Of a DNA stretch of 64,000 nt, positions 24,562 through 46,994 are shown one piece after another; within the stretch, counting starts at the first letter, position 1; the number at the start of each line of letters is the position of its first letter. The stretch is taken from assembly GCA_018398805.1 (NCBI GenBank), contig JAGFBZ010000678.1, forward strand, positions 167,084 through 231,083. Reading direction: 5' to 3'. A model generated the notes under the pieces. The model searched no databases, was not told the DNA's origin, and was given only the letters and a program-made list of their open reading frames with translations. The stretch is from Hirundichthys speculiger (lineage: Eukaryota; Chordata; Actinopteri; Beloniformes; Exocoetidae). Made by a program: the position numbers and the translations under genes.

Positions 24562-27053
24562 GAAAATTGGTATTTTTAAGGTGCATTGTTTATACCTTTT
24601 TTTCATTTTACTTGCTGATAACAGATGCCTGGGAAGATGTTTTCCATTAGTGATATGAAATGTTACCAAACAGATCTTGGTAGCTAGCTGAGAAGGGTTT
24701 CATATGACTGATGAAAAGATCAAAAATAGTTCTGTGTAGCAAAATCCTTCTTGTGTCTGACGTGCCTTTGAACAGCAGTTATGTGAGAGAAGGACTGAAG
24801 AGGCACACACAGTTTAACTGACAGCACACCAACAACAACAAAACTAGGCACCATTTGCTCAGCAGATCTTTTTGTAAATCTTTTTTAGGATGCAAAGGAG
24901 CCACAGGTTTGGTCTGTAAAAGCAGTTCAGCATATATAAGATTTAGGTGTAAAAAGAAAACAAACAAACAAAAAGCTTGAAACAGTCAGTTTTGGTCTTG
25001 AGTACTGTGACCTCATCCTCACCGTCAGGCTGCCTGCTCCTCCCACTAAAACCACCCACACTGACACACCTAAACACAGCGTTCCAGTTAAACAAGAGGT
25101 CAGGGTGAACTGCTGGACCTAAAGTGGAGGACACTCAGATTAAAGGAAGACTTTTATGGTGGTTTTATTGCTTCATTATTACTTATATCATCATTTGCTA
25201 ACATGTAGCATTAATATCGATGATGCTGTAAGTTCAGCTTTTAATTAATTGATAGTCATTTGTCAAACTGAACAAACATCTTCTGTTTATGCGACATTAT
25301 TGTTAAACAGGAGAAAGATTAGGTGAAAAACCTGCAGTCAAGTCAAAATATCTCATCTCTTTGTGTCATGAATAGAGACCGGCCTATGAGGAAATTTGGA
25401 GAATGAACTGTACTGAAAGCAGAGTAACGATCGCAGTCATGTGCACGTCGTGAACACAGAGTTCACTGAAAGTGTAAAACATTCTTCAGTTCTCCAGAAT
25501 TGGATAGTTTTTCCCCCTGAACAACAGACAAAGTAGTTGCACAATTCAAAAGGTCGCGTTGGTGAACACAGAAAAAAAAATGAGTTAAATAACGTGATAG
25601 AATACAATGCTGTGTGACGACAGTTAAATATTACACCTCGAGGGTGATAAGATTAAAAAAAAACCACTATCAAGCTCATGGCTGAGGGGCTTTGACACAT
25701 ATTTCTAATATGTGCTACTTTTGGCACTTATGGCTCCTTTACAGCACGGGCAAGTGGTATGTGGGCCAGATGTGTCCCAAAGTTGATAACCTGGGTCAAA
25801 CTTGGGTTCTGCGTGTTGTATGTGCCAGATGTGGCCCAACTTTCATAAGCTAGTTTTGACATGGGACACAGAAAGCGTTGTGAGGGGCTGAATGAGGCCC
25901 AAAGGCCAAAGAAAATGAAGAAGCGAGTCATGTGGCCGAGTTTAGGGAGTCACACTTAATGCTGTCAGAAAAAAGCTCATATTTAGCCAAGGACATGTAC
26001 ATATGGGCCTAATTTGGCTCAAACATTCTTTGCAATCTGGAAAATGAAGTAAGAAAAAGTATTTTTCAAGATCACGAGATCTTTTCATGACCTTCCACGT
26101 TTGTTGTAGAAGCCGTATTCAACTTTTTTAGCTGACAAACCCATGTATGCTGATAGTACTTGTAAAAATACATTAATAGATAAATTGGCTGAAAAAAAAA
26201 ACTTTTAGAAACTAAAAACCCTAACAAGGTATGCAACAACAACAAGTATGCAGTACTTTTCATGTTGCTTGTAAGTGAGCCTCTCCTTTCACGCAATAAA
26301 CTGAAATGCCAACACTCAAGGTCAATCTTTATCAGCTCATTTACAACTGGGTAACTCTGGGTATCAACTCAGGACAGTTCGGAGCATTTTCACCTCTTGA
26401 ATTGAACTCTTGATTGTTTTGAGCTCTTGATCTAGAGTACCTGTTATCAAATTCATCATACAACTTTTAAAAGCATTAAAATAATAACCCAACAGTGTTG
26501 TCTGAATGTTTTTTGACCAGTATTTTATGGCAGACCAACCAGATTTATTTGAGATTAATTCTACTGATAAGGCGCAACATTTCTAAGAATAAGCTGCTTA
26601 GTGTTTGTTGATGAAGTAGAGCTTTGGTTTGAAATGTACTGTTAGTTAAAAACACATTCAGAAAATGACAGATTCAGGATTTTTGCCTTTATAAATCACC
26701 ACAATGAATTTGAAATAAAAAAAATCAAGATGCAATCACTGTATAGAGCAAGTGTAGACTTTCAGATTTATTCTAGGAAGCTTTATTTAAAACAAATGTA
26801 AAAAAAAAGAAAGTATTAAGAATTCAGAAATTACAGCCATTTTAAGCAAAGTATGCCTATTTTTAAGGGCTTAGACGTATTTTAATAGTTGACTAAAAGG
26901 AAGTTAATTCGCTAGGTGTGGTCCAATGAAGCAAATAAAAGATCTGGAGTTCATATCAGGCAGCAGGAGCTAATATTATAAATCCAGAAAGATCTCAATG
27001 AACAGTGATAAAGGAGGCCACCATTAGGCTGTGAAAAAAAAATAACAAAAATC
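24562..27053. other. intergenic, no gene recognised
   Basis: There are no convincing exons. From about 25,735 to 25,910 the short motif TGGGCCAGATGTGTCCCAA and variants (GTGCCAGATGTGGCCCAAC, GGGCTGAATGAGGCCCAAA) recur. This suggests a decayed repeat whose unit is built around GGCCCA-type half-palindromes. Confidence 0.45.
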
Positions 27054-27329
27054 TACAACCCCAATTCCAAAACAACTTGAGAAGGTGGTTAAAACTTCAA
27101 TGAAAAGAGAATGCAATCACTTGCAAATAACCCAAACCCATATATTATTCCCAATTGAACATAAAGAGCATATCAGATGCTGAAACTGAGACATTTTACC
27201 ATTTCTTGGAAAATATTAGCTTATTTTGACTTTGATGGCAGCAACACATCTCAAAAGCTGGATTAGGGGCAAGACAGGCTGGAAAAGTAATTGACGAAAT
27301 CAAAAACAAATGGAGGAGCGTTTGACAGC

Positions 27330-27965
27330 ACAGATAAGACGTTGTGGTTGTGGAGCAGCAGTAAAGCAGAGGGAGAGAACATTTAAATCGGCTCTTCCCT
27401 CCATCGTAACTGATAATGTGAGATCTCTCGCAAATGAGGACAAATCTGGAGTTTTGACAATGCAGCTTCATGCATTTTTTTGAGACATCGCTGAAGCAGC
27501 ATGTCCTCAGCTTCAGCATCTCTGTAGTAGGCTTTCACACGATACGGACTGACAGAGATTGGAAGAGGAGTGGAAAAGGTTTTTTCAAGAGGGTTCATCA
27601 GTGTTATTGTAGCGGCAGTTTGCATCCCCCCGATGCAGACACTGCATGTGATGTCATCAACTCTGCTGCTGCTGCTAAGCTACAGAAACAGCAACCCAGC
27701 CCGTTTTTCATCGTACAGTCTACAGACTGGGATGCACACAATGCCATGACTAAGTGTGTGACTGACTATATTATTGAGGTGCTTCCCCCATAACAAACCC
27801 TGGACCACCAATGACCTGAAAGAGCTGCTCAACAAGCAAAATAGAGTCTTCAGAGAGGGAGACAGGGAATGGTTGAGATCAGTACAAAAGAGGTCAAGAT
27901 TAGGGACCACGAGGAGGTACATGGGAAGAAGCTGGAGATCAAGCTCCAGCAGGAAAATGTAAGCC
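27330..27965 (+). mobile_element. LINE coding fragment inside the transposon
   Basis: On the + strand, 27,780-27,962 reads FPHNKPWTTNDLKELLNKQ followed by a basic FREGDREWLRSVQ-like stretch. This resembles the linker before the reverse transcriptase in fish non-LTR elements. Upstream, 27,395-27,445 resembles the end of an endonuclease domain. Frames are broken, so it is inactive. Confidence 0.6.
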
Positions 27966-28065
27966 ATGCATGCTGACCAAAGCTCATTTAAAATGGTCTG
28001 AGGCAAAATGGGAAACTGTCCTGTGGTCAGGAAATTTTTTATTTCTAATTCCTCTCCTGAAACTA

Positions 28066-28921
28066 TGGAGCCCCGTTTGGGACATAATTCAATGAATAAA
28101 TGAGTCTATTATAATGAAATACGGGCATTTATTATTATGAAATACGTATCCATTATTATGAAATGTTTCCCATTATTATGAAATACATGTTTGTTATTAT
28201 GAAATATTTCCCATTATGAAATATATGTAATTATTATGAAATATATTTTATTATTATTTAATCTTAGTTTAATGCATAATAGTTTATTCCAGAATGACTT
28301 TTTATCTAAGAATGAGTTTTTAAATAATTGCTTCCTTTTTCATAAGAATGAGCTTTTACATAATAATGACATTTTGCCACTGGGCGGGACCAGTGGTTGA
28401 CCTGCACGCTCATTGGCTGATCCTTCTCCATTCCACACTCTGACATCGACTAGTTTTGGCTGTGAGGTCCCGTTAGCAGCGGGCCGTGGCGTCATCAAGG
28501 TGCGCTCCTAGTCCGATTGTAGCTATGGCAGCTTGGACTGAGCTACGGGAAACCTTGACGTTTCTTAGTCAATGTCAACTTTTAACCGTAAACTGAGGTG
28601 CATTCTGCCACCTACTGCCCTGGAGTATATACATTGCACCTCTCGCCCACTATCGATATTCACTGTTCTGTTGCTTATGCCTGAATGAAAGAGCAGCCAA
28701 TCACATAAATGGCTCCGCCCTCTCTGCTGTGATTGACACACAAATCATTCTTGTGAAAAACAAAGCCATTATTATGTAAAAGCTCATTCTTATGAAAAAC
28801 AAAACCATTATCATAATAATGGGAAATATTTCATAATAATAAACATGCATTTCATAATAATGGGAAATATTTCATAATAATAGACTCTTATTCATTGAAT
28901 TATGACCCAAATGAGGCTCCA
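28066..28921. mobile_element. TA-flanked MITE with long subterminal repeats, 856 bp
   Basis: Ends TGGAGCC and GGCTCCA, with TA on both sides (28,064-28,065 and 28,922-28,923). The arms are packed with the word ATTATTATGAAAT (left) and its complement (right), repeated many times over about 250 bp on the left and 180 bp on the right. The core (28,380-28,740) is GC-richer and contains no long frame. Tandem subterminal words of this type usually serve as transposase binding sites. Confidence 0.85.
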
Positions 28922-29548
28922 TATAAAACTGCAGCAACTGGTCTCCTCACTTCTCAGATATTTACAGTCAGTTTTAAAAGAAGAGGAAATGCTACACGAT
29001 GGTGAACATCACCCTGTTTCAACTTTTTTTTAAGATGTCTTGTGTTGCTGCCATCAAAGTCAAAATGAGCTAATAGTTAACATGAAATGGTAAAATGTCA
29101 ACAACATGGTATGTTCTTTATGATCTACTGGGAAAAAGATATGGGTTTATGAGATTTGCAGATCATTGCATTCTGTTTTTGTTTACATTTACAGCCTCCC
29201 ACCTTTTTTTGAATTGGGGTTGTATAACAGGGAAAACAAAAATCTTAAGTCAGTCACTTGATCTTGTGCTTCTATAAAACAGGACAAATGAAAATCCAGT
29301 ACTGTCAATGTTTTTTAGCTCACCAGCCCCTGGGAAAAAATGTGCTAGTTAACAATGTTACTGAAGACAGCAGCAGAAATTAGCAAAAACAAGAAAAAAC
29401 AAAACAAACAATCACAGATTCTTGTAAGACATTGAGATGGTAATTATGCTGAATTATATCATGTAATCTTATTACAGATGAGAAATAGCCAAGTTTACAA
29501 TCCATCAGTTTAAATCAAGGTATCAATTTAACGATCCAACAGCAACTA

Positions 29549-29973
29549 TGTCATGTTTGCAGTGGACAGAAGGAGGACCAAGGAGCAGGAGATCTCAGAA
29601 AGCAAAAAAGGTTTATTAAACAAAACACAAAAAGCCAAACGTCCAAAAACACAAAGTCCAAAATGCAAAACATAAACTTATCTTAATTCCTGTGAGATGA
29701 CAAGAGGGAAAACAAGCATGACTGCAAACATGTAACTCACAACAATGGACTCACAGAGAACAAGGGAAAATGACAGGACTTAAATACACAGAGGAACACA
29801 CGAGAGGCAGGTGCAGGGAATCAGGGTAACGAGGGGAAGGAAGCAAAGCAGAAAACAATAGAGACAAGACAGACCTTCAAAGTAAAACAGGAACCACTAA
29901 AGACAGGGGAGAGACGCCAACTTGACAGACACAGACACACACAGGGCTGCCATGGCCGACCCAGGCCATGACA
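29549..29973 (-). mobile_element. solo LTR, 425 bp
   Basis: Starts TGTCATG and ends CATGACA. Read on the minus strand it has the order expected of an LTR: GC-rich U3, a TATTTAAG box near 29,780, AATAAA near 29,615 and a short R/U5. The flanking pentamers AACTA and ATCTA differ at one base, consistent with an aged 5-bp target duplication. No internal retroelement genes remain. The family cannot be told from the LTR alone. Confidence 0.7.
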
Positions 29974-30193
29974 ATCTATATGGAATGAAAATATTGATCA
30001 GACATTAATACGTGTAATCCTCATCGATATATGTTGTCAAATGGCCTTTTGTAGTCTATTTTTATCAAAGGAACAGATCTTTTTTTCATTTAAGTGTCTC
30101 ACTGAAGCCAGAAATAAAAATCTCAAATGATATTTTCATTTTTACTGTGAATTGATATGAATGGAAGTGATTTTGTTCAATCAACATGTCATA

Positions 30194-30317
30194 CACTGTT
30201 GCCCATAAAGTTTTTTTTTTTTTTACCTCTTATGAAATAATTGTGACAATGCCAATTATTTATAATACACGGCTTGTCTGAAAACAAAATTATCCCAACT
30301 TTATGGGCAGCAGCGTG
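30194..30317. mobile_element. small MITE, 124 bp
   Basis: Inverted ends CACTGTTGCCCATAAAGTT and AACTTTATGGGCAGCAGCGTG, matching over about 20 bp. The flanks are TA on the left and TC on the right, so the target duplication is imperfect. Confidence 0.6.
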
Positions 30318-32449
30318 TCATCTCATATTGATAACTAGCGATATCTTATCGTATCATGGCAGACTTTGTAGCAACTGTGAATTGCCATCCAGTTTGTTGA
30401 TGTAATATTGTACTATGATGAAAAAAAGGAATTGGAATAAGAAATACATTTATGTGTGAAAGTATGCAGAGGCAGAGGCGACATCTCCGCCATGCAGCAA
30501 AAATGCGTATCATTGTCTGACAAATCAGTAGCACAGAGTAAATATCACTTTATATCATTTGTAGATTGCTTTTTTTTTTTAAATTCTACTTTTTTTTTTG
30601 CTGTTTTTAAAAGTCTCACTTCACTTGACATTCGCTCTAGTAAATAAATCAGAAATAGATGCAGTCAACCAACAGTAAATAGTACTAGTTCAGTGTTTAT
30701 GGATGGACAATCAACCAGGTGACTTCATATCAAATAATTTATGAACATGATAAAGAAAACTGGTGGAAAAAAAAAATCCGTGGAACTAACTTCTGCAAAG
30801 TGTACGCTTTTACTCACACCATTAAGAGCCACGTTCGGACCAGTTAGCTGAAGACACAGCTAATCTGATTATCAGCGGCAGTAATGGTGGTTTTACTGCA
30901 GCAGGCAGGCTGGTGTGTAATTAGCTGCTGTTGACAGGTGAAGGTCCACGGCAACCAGGAGACGAGTGAACATACACAGGGACTATGTTGTTCACTTTCT
31001 GGTTGTCAAGGTTTTTGCCATGGAACTTAAAGTGCATATGTGTTTCAATAAGGTGATGTCTTCAGGCAGGTATTTTATTTTGATCAAGCAGGTGGAACAC
31101 GTGGCATTGACAGGTGTGAAAGTAGCATGAGAGTTGTGCACACTGTTATTTCATTTTCTATATGTTGAAATATTTATGTCAGTATCAATGTGTTCAGTGA
31201 CAAATTCTCATTATTTGGTAATGGGAAGAAAATGTGATTTTTCTTTTTTTTGGTATTCATTTTGCACATATTTACAAACTATATTTTTTTCCCTTCCACT
31301 GTATTGATGAAATGTCCAATTCACATGTGTTAAAATGAGATTTATCAAATGGCCACAAGTTAGAAGTATTCTCACATTTTCTTCACATGTTCTCTTATGA
31401 TTTTATGAATCTGAACTGACAAGGAAAGAAAAAAAAAAGATTCAATCACATTTATGACTACAAAAACTGCAACATTTATCAAATCTATTGGAAACTAGAT
31501 ACATTAAATAATGACTGATTTTTATTTTTATTTATTATGTATTACAGATCCCTTGCAGTACAAATTCAAACTGTAGCTCAGCGTAATTTCAGCTGCTTTC
31601 ATTTTGATAAGACTGAGTTTAAGCTCTGTTCCCCTGTGGCTGGAACTCAGCTTTGATATAGACGTTGTAACTCTGCAGTGAAATTATATATTCTAGTCAT
31701 CACCACTGTGGCCTTTCAACTGTATTTTCAGAAGAGGAGTTGAGGAGCATCACAGCTTCCTCTGCCAAGCAGTATCTTAAAAAAATACATTATTTTTATT
31801 TTATTCACTATTTCTTCCAAAGAAATGCAAAGTGTATTCAAACGATTAAATAAAACAATACTTAAAGTATCAGGTTTAAATCCTGAAGTGATTGTGTAAT
31901 TAATGAGCTCTAAGTTGTCTCTTAATAAGTTGGTGAAAAACAGAATTTCACTATGTGTTACAAAAGCATAAAGGCATAAAGTGTCGAGGTTGTTGCATTT
32001 CAGACTCAGAAAACAATGGAAGTATCTTTCACAACGTAGATGAATGCCAGAAAACAGTACAGGATGAGCATAACTCTTTGTCACTTCCTGCTTTCCCCCA
32101 TTTTTTGTAAGAAGTACAATTTTTTTTGGACTACAGACAAACTGACGTTTTGTGATATGGTGTGACGATGATCACAGCAGAATGATGAAGAGTTTTTAAC
32201 GTTTGAGGCTGTCAACTCAGATGCTCAGGTGTGCTCAGTCTGGGTCAGTGCTAAACACTCAGTACTTTTTTGTTTCCTGGCAAAGTTCTCCTCTGACCTT
32301 GTGTCGGTCTGGGAGTTACTATTGTGTCGTTATGAAGCATTGATACCATGTAGAAACACATCTTGCTCCGTGAGGCAGCAGAAACCCAGATAACACTTCT
32401 GATTCATTTCACATTGTGTTATTAATCTTTCACTCAAATATGACATTTA
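30318..32449. other. intergenic, no gene recognised
   Basis: AT-rich, with many short frames and none domain-like. The 118-codon frame at 31,728-32,084 (-) has no recognisable motif and no supporting splice sites. Confidence 0.45.
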
Positions 32450-32826
32450 CACACATAAAAAATTACCCATCTCCTGCCAAGCACCAAGGGGCTTGCACTC
32501 TGGTGGCTGAAGCTCCGGGCAAACCGAGTTCTCCTGGCGGTCCGCCATGTCTGCAAGCACGCACCTGATGTCAGGCTGCACAGTTTGGGTTGAAATGATG
32601 CTGTGAGTTCTTCCTCTTAAAGTGGAGTTTTTCCTTCCCACTGTTTGGATTAAAGGTTTTTTACCTGCCATTATCCTTGTTTAGGAATTCAATATTATAT
32701 TTTTAGTTAATAATATTTGCTCGGGGGTCATGATCTGGGTCTCTGTAAAGCACCTAGAGACAATTGACATTGTAACAGATGCTATATAAATAAAATTGAA
32801 TTGAATTGAATTGAATTGAATTGAAT
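32450..32826 (+). mobile_element. 3' end of a LINE/SINE-type element
   Basis: It contains GTGGAGTTTTTCCTTCCCACTG, a CTCTGTAAAGCACCTAGAGACAATT block and a GCTATATAAATAAAATTGAATTGAA tail, which ends in a perfect 5-bp tandem (TTGAA) repeat. This order is characteristic of fish L2/CR1-type 3' ends and the SINEs that borrow them. Confidence 0.7.
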
Positions 32827-35800
32827 TAATACAGTAAACCCATGTGTACTGGAGTTGAGTTTGGCTGGGTTTAAAGAGACCTCTGCCTCAGTGATGTAGG
32901 ACCCACTGGATTATTTGCAGAATATCTGACCCTTTGAAACTTTATGAATATTGGTCAGTCTAAAAAAAGATGGATAAAATTATTAGTTTTTCCTAAAGCA
33001 ATTCAAAGCAAAACTCTTTAACTTTGACTTGCAAAGTTATGAACGGAATAATTTTGGTTTTAATCAAAGATGGCCTACAGTGTGTAATTAGTCATCAAGG
33101 GTGTGCTGTAGCTAAAATGCACTTCTGCATAATAATGACCAAATGAAGCCTGCAGCAGGACAACTGAACTCAACTGAAAATAACTATTCTAACGGAGAAT
33201 TTTGATGTAGAATAGCATGAAAATGAAGGGGGGAAAAGAATAGTCAAACAACATTTTACAGCTGATCGTCACAATATAGCTATATGTTTGAGTTTTTATA
33301 TTCCTCTATCATCTCACCACCTACAGGGAATACTGCTGAAGCTCCTATCAAAGTCCAGCTGAGGTTGTATGCAGATACATGCTATTTATAGACATGTAAT
33401 AATCAGAATATTCCACAGGTGGTGAGACAGGGAGCAAGCATACAGCTTCAACGTGACTCAAATAGATGCATGACACTGCTGTCGGTGCCAGAGGTAGCTG
33501 TAGGCGGGGAATCTTAGACCCTGGGCACATCCCATGAGCATGTGCTGCCAGCTAGTGGAGTCTGATACCACAGGAATTTGAAACATCTATACTGGTCAAA
33601 TATTGGCCTTCTGTTTTCTTTTTCTTTTTTTTTTTTTTTGTCTGAAGAATGCCTGCTGCTGCACTCTTGCTTTCTTCCTCAATTATCCGATAGTGCAGTT
33701 CAGTCAGAGTTGAGTTCAAATGGAAATAACCATCTGTATGAACTCAGCTGATCTGTCAGAGTGGAGTGGAGATCCCATAAATACAGTACACATTTTTACC
33801 AACGCATGAAACGATTGGAAGGAACAAAAAAGAGAGGAACACAGCTGTAAACCCCACTTTTTGTAAACCTTCTGACTCCAGCTGACAATAGCTTTACTCT
33901 TACTACCATCACCTCAATAAAATAGGGAATATTAAAACTTACACAAAAGACACGACATATAAAATGGTATTCAAATATTAGATTTTCCATTTGCTGATGA
34001 GACTTTGGAGCCGATTTATGTCTGGGATTTCATGACTGAGGAAGCACTGCATATTGAGACAAAGATACAGCAGCATACTGTTGCTTTAATAAAGATCGCA
34101 ATTAAACTTTTATAGGGTTAGTGATTCACTTTATTTTAGCCATGAAACGATAAGTAGATGTCTGAGTGACAGTAAGAGACATGCTGGTCTAGCACACCTC
34201 TGGTCTGCAGTCACAGTTATTTTAAGCATTGTAACAAAGTTATCTTACAATAAAATTCTTATGAGAATACATTAGACAGGTGAAACAGTTGTCTTAGCTG
34301 TCAGTATCTGGTTTCTAGTGACATATTAAGACAACAAGCCATGAAATTCAAAAAGAGAGCGATTATGATGAACTGACTTTGGTATGGAGCCAAACCATAC
34401 CTGTCAAGTATCCCATTTTGGCAGGGAAAGTCCCGTATTCTACTCTTCTCTGTCGCCGTCCTCCCATATTAGTATTTTCTCCATAAATCTCCCGCATTTT
34501 TACCAGTGTTATTAAAAAAAACCGTATCAGGCGGAGTAAAAAAAATGTATAATTATTTTTAAAAAAAAGACATTCCCAATCTGAGATCTGTCACTTGCCT
34601 CGTGATAACTGCCACAGCAGCAGCTACTACAGGTACTGTAGGTGGAAGATGTCGCGAGGTTACTGTGTGACATCCGATGAGTGACAGAAAAACAAAGATT
34701 GTTATAAAGAATAGGATGTTAGACAACAGAACTGTTTGCGCTCTTCTCTCATGTAAAATAAACTACTCTGGACCAGTCCACAAATACACTCCTTCCAAAA
34801 CATCATAAAAAATTCAAAGTCTGCAACAAATGAGTACAACAAGTCATTAAAAGAGTAAAGAAAAGTCACGTGAAATGAGATGAAAAACTGTAAAGAAGAG
34901 CAATATGAAATCAAAACAATATGTGGAAAGAAAATCAAATGTAAATGTAAATACAAGCAGTGTGAAATGAACAAAAAATATGCAAATCCCTTTAAATAAA
35001 TACCCTTCATATTTACCCCTTTTGTGTTTTCATTTAGGCTATAATGAACATTCACATTATGTCAACGTGGCTTTATGCACAGCTGCACTACTTCCTGAAC
35101 TTCAGCCAGCTGCTTTGTTTCCTGTGTGCCATTAATTGACAAACTGATTAATCCAGTTTAATATATTATATATTAAGGAAAACCATAACAGGTCCTATAA
35201 CAGCTTGGATCCCTTTTTATTTTTCCTTTTTGAAGATTTTCTTTTCAAATTCAACAAAGACGTCCATAATCTGCAGAAAACACCACAAAAATGTCACAAT
35301 AATCATCACAGATTACTGCACTGGATGTACGCTGTGTTTTTTTGTTTTCATACCAGCTTTCCTAACAACAGTGGTAGATGACATATGACTTATAGGAAGG
35401 AGGCAGACCATGAGTCAGTCTTCAAATGATACCCAGTCACTGTAAAGTGAAGCAGCTCCACATGGAGATGTTTACACTGTGGAACTCCTAATTTAACTAA
35501 TGACAGCCCCAACAAGCAGCTATAAACTGCACATGAGCACATCTCAGTCAGTCTCAGCTGTAAATAAGTGTTAGGAACAAAGGGGCATTGACAATTTCTC
35601 ATATTTGTTGGCAAGCGTAGAAACAAATGTCCCTCATTATCTTTATCCACACAGAGAAAATGGCAGCCAGGAGATTTTTTTTTTTTAACTAATACAACCA
35701 GCTTTTTAAAGAGTGTTTGAAGTGTCACCCATTGCTAAAGTACCTTCTTTTCCAGCCAGTCTCTCCTTAGTGATGTGTAAAGTTGATACTTCCTTATCTA

Positions 35801-36239
35801 ATATTGATAAAGGGCACCGGAATAGCAAAAGACTAAATCAATAACATTTGAAATTCCATTGCTCTGGCTTTAGGCCACGAATAAAGTTCAAGTGCCTCAC
35901 ATGCTTTCGCTGCACGTCCTGTCTCCTGTGTGACATTTATCATCAGCGTGTAACTGATAGAACCAGGGACAAGCTTTAATAGTTGACTTATTAGAATACA
36001 ACTGGTGTGACATCACTCAACACATCCATCACTGAGCCTGATTCCTTTGTTTGTTTTTAATGAAAACAAATCCTTTTTGTGTCAACCTTAGAGTCACGTG
36101 AAGAAAAAGTCCAGCCTCTTTCAGCTGTAAAACTGTACATGTAGGGACATAATTACAAAAATGATTATCTTTTTCTCATCTGGTCTGCCTCAAAATTAGT
36201 GCCTTAAAAAATAAGCCATATTTCTCCCAAATCTAAATC
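32827..36239. other. intergenic, no gene recognised
   Basis: No gene is supported. The block at 34,395-34,680 (TCCCATTTTGGCAGGGAAAGTCCCG onward, ending in CGCGAGGTTACTG) looks like a dispersed fish DNA-transposon fragment, but I could not find paired ends. Confidence 0.4.
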
Positions 36240-36720
36240 TAAACCAATCACAACACTTCTGAAACAAAGTCCATTGGAGGGTCACGACCAAAATAAAGAG
36301 GCTTTTCCATAATGCAAAGCATCATGTTTAGCATAAAGCAAACACAGTATATCAGCACAAACACTTCATACCAACTGTAAAGCACGGTGTTGGAGAAGTG
36401 ATGATTTGGGGCTGTTTTGCAACCACAGGACTTGGGCACCTTTCATGGTTTTAGTCAACCATGAACTCCTCTGTAAATCAAAGCAGTGTAGAGTCAAATG
36501 ACATATGTCTGCCCAACAGCTGAAGCATGTCTGAAACTGGGTCAGGCAACAAGGCAAGGATCCTTAGCGCAACAGCAAATCTACAAGAATATGGCTGAAA
36601 AAGAAAACAAATAAAGATATTGCAATGACCCAGTCCAAGTCCAAACCTCAACCTGATGAGAAGAGAGTTGTGTACGAACAAAAGCCTGATCTGAAGCAAT
36701 GTTGTAAAGCATTATGTGTA
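36240..36720 (+). mobile_element. degraded Tc1/mariner-type transposase fragment
   Basis: With shifts and stops ignored, the + strand carries an 'AGTGATGATTTGGGGCTG..TTGCA' block of the MVWGCF type seen in Tc1/mariner transposases (36,395-36,420). It continues with AATGACCCAGTCCAAGTCCAAACC-like sequence near 36,625. It has many stops and no termini were found. Confidence 0.5.
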
Positions 36721-37782
36721 TTCTGCATTTTGGCTTAGCTTTTTTATTTATTTTTTTTAATGGAAGAGTGTAAATTGTCCTGTTTTGTTGTTCATCTTAG
36801 GTCTTATTTATATCATATTAAGACTTGGTAAGTCTTGGCTAGTTTTTTTTTTTTTAATTATTATTTATTATTACCGAAGGCGAGCCGGGCAAAGAAACAA
36901 AAGAGGAGGGAGATAGGACAGAGAGGAATATGTCCAGAAATAAAAAATTATTATTATTACTATTTTTATAAAACCATAAGTGCATAAGAAAAAGTTCACG
37001 CTCTTCTCTAAGCAGCACATCTTAAAGAAGATTAAAAAAAAAACATAAGTTTTTATCTTTAGTGTAATGGGCATTCAATTAAATCCGTGATAAGTGTTTT
37101 ATTTTCAGTAAACCAATCAAGAGAAGCACTGACTTCCTGACGAAACATCATCAACACTTGGATAAAGCAGCTCACTCACATCCTGACCAGCCCTGCTCTT
37201 CCCACAGTCGTAAAATGATTCAGACGCCTCAGACGTGACCAATGTGCCTCGTGAATAGTTTTGTAACTGATCCTCTAAATGTGTCCTCAAACAGTTTGTT
37301 GTGTCTGGTGGCTTGTGCTGTGGCTACGGGACCGCTGTGCTGGCTACTGCATGTCACAGGAGATGATAGAGGACAGCGGTCCAGAAAGCACACAGACACA
37401 CACCAGACAGAGTCACAGCCACATCGCTGATCTGCCAGAACCACTGCTCCCCACTCACACCAAGCCATAGATCCACCGCTGCTCTGTAGGTTCTTCCCAG
37501 CACTCCACCTTCCTCTCTATTTAGCTCATCGCCCTGGTGAGTGTCAGAAGATGTCCGTCTCCTCAGTTCAGATGCACTGCACCTGCGCTCTATTTATTTA
37601 CAGATGAACATGGTGAAAAAGGGTGAGGACACTGCCCATGGCAAGAACAGCATTGATATTACACAGATTATCTTTAACTGTACAAATCAGAGTAGCTGTG
37701 CCATACTATATATGGGGATATTGCACCATCTAGTGGCAAATGTTGGCAAGTGGGTGCAGCAGTGAACAACATGTTAACTTAC
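36721..37782. other. spacer downstream of sel1l3, probably its 3' UTR and last exon
   Basis: The terminal sel1l3 exon and 3' UTR should be here on the minus strand, but the C-terminus of this family is poorly conserved and I could not fix it. Candidates for the last exon lie near 37,500-37,560. Overlapping frames on both strands at 37,229-37,470 have low-complexity peptide sequence. Confidence 0.4.
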
Positions 37783-46403
<8,621 letters not shown>

Positions 46404-46994
46404 GTTTTGCTCTATTTAAGATGAAGTACAGCATAAAAACAAATATCTAATTCTTGGATTCATTATTCCTCCATTGATCAAAGTTAGCTTTCAGTGAAAT
46501 AATGTCAGCTCCAAGGTTCTTTGACAGCATACTTCTCATACAAAGAGCAGTTGCGTGGGCACACACCCTGTATAATGCAACATTACCTGACATTCAGGTG
46601 TTGCAAGTTCAGCAACAAGTTCAGCATAAATTATTTTTAAAGGGCTAGCACCGTTTGATGACTGAGCTAGATTTGTGTGACAAATATTCTTGATTCATAT
46701 TTTTGGTTATTCTATTAGGGCTCTTTTCCATTGTACTGCCGCATCAAAGCATGCAGTTTAACTTAATTTGATGTGTCTGAGCCAAGGCTTCACCATTACC
46801 CTGCGCTCTCCTTGGCCTACGCCCACACAAGACTTTGAAGAAATCTAATCTGAAAAACAACCTGATATCACAGCCAAAGTTAATTACCCGCGGGCTACGG
46901 GCTGTTTATGATTCAAACAGAATGAAACATTGGTAATATTGCTGAGAGGTTGTTTTAGGTGGCCACAAAGAAACATGAGAATGGCCTATTCGTC

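Larger units (their letters stand above)
27056..29222. mobile_element. TA-flanked DNA transposon hosting other repeats
   Basis: The terminal inverted repeat begins CAACCCCAATTC and ends with its complement GAATTGGGGTTG. TA lies on both sides (27,054-27,055 and 29,223-29,224). Longer subterminal matches run inward: AATGCAATCACTTGCAAAT at the left against ATTTGCAGATCATTGCATT at the right, and the GATGGCAGCAACACA region at 27,234 against its reverse near 29,045. No transposase is visible. Inside are LINE coding debris (27,330-27,965) and a complete MITE (28,066-28,921), so this is a three-layer nest. Confidence 0.85.
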
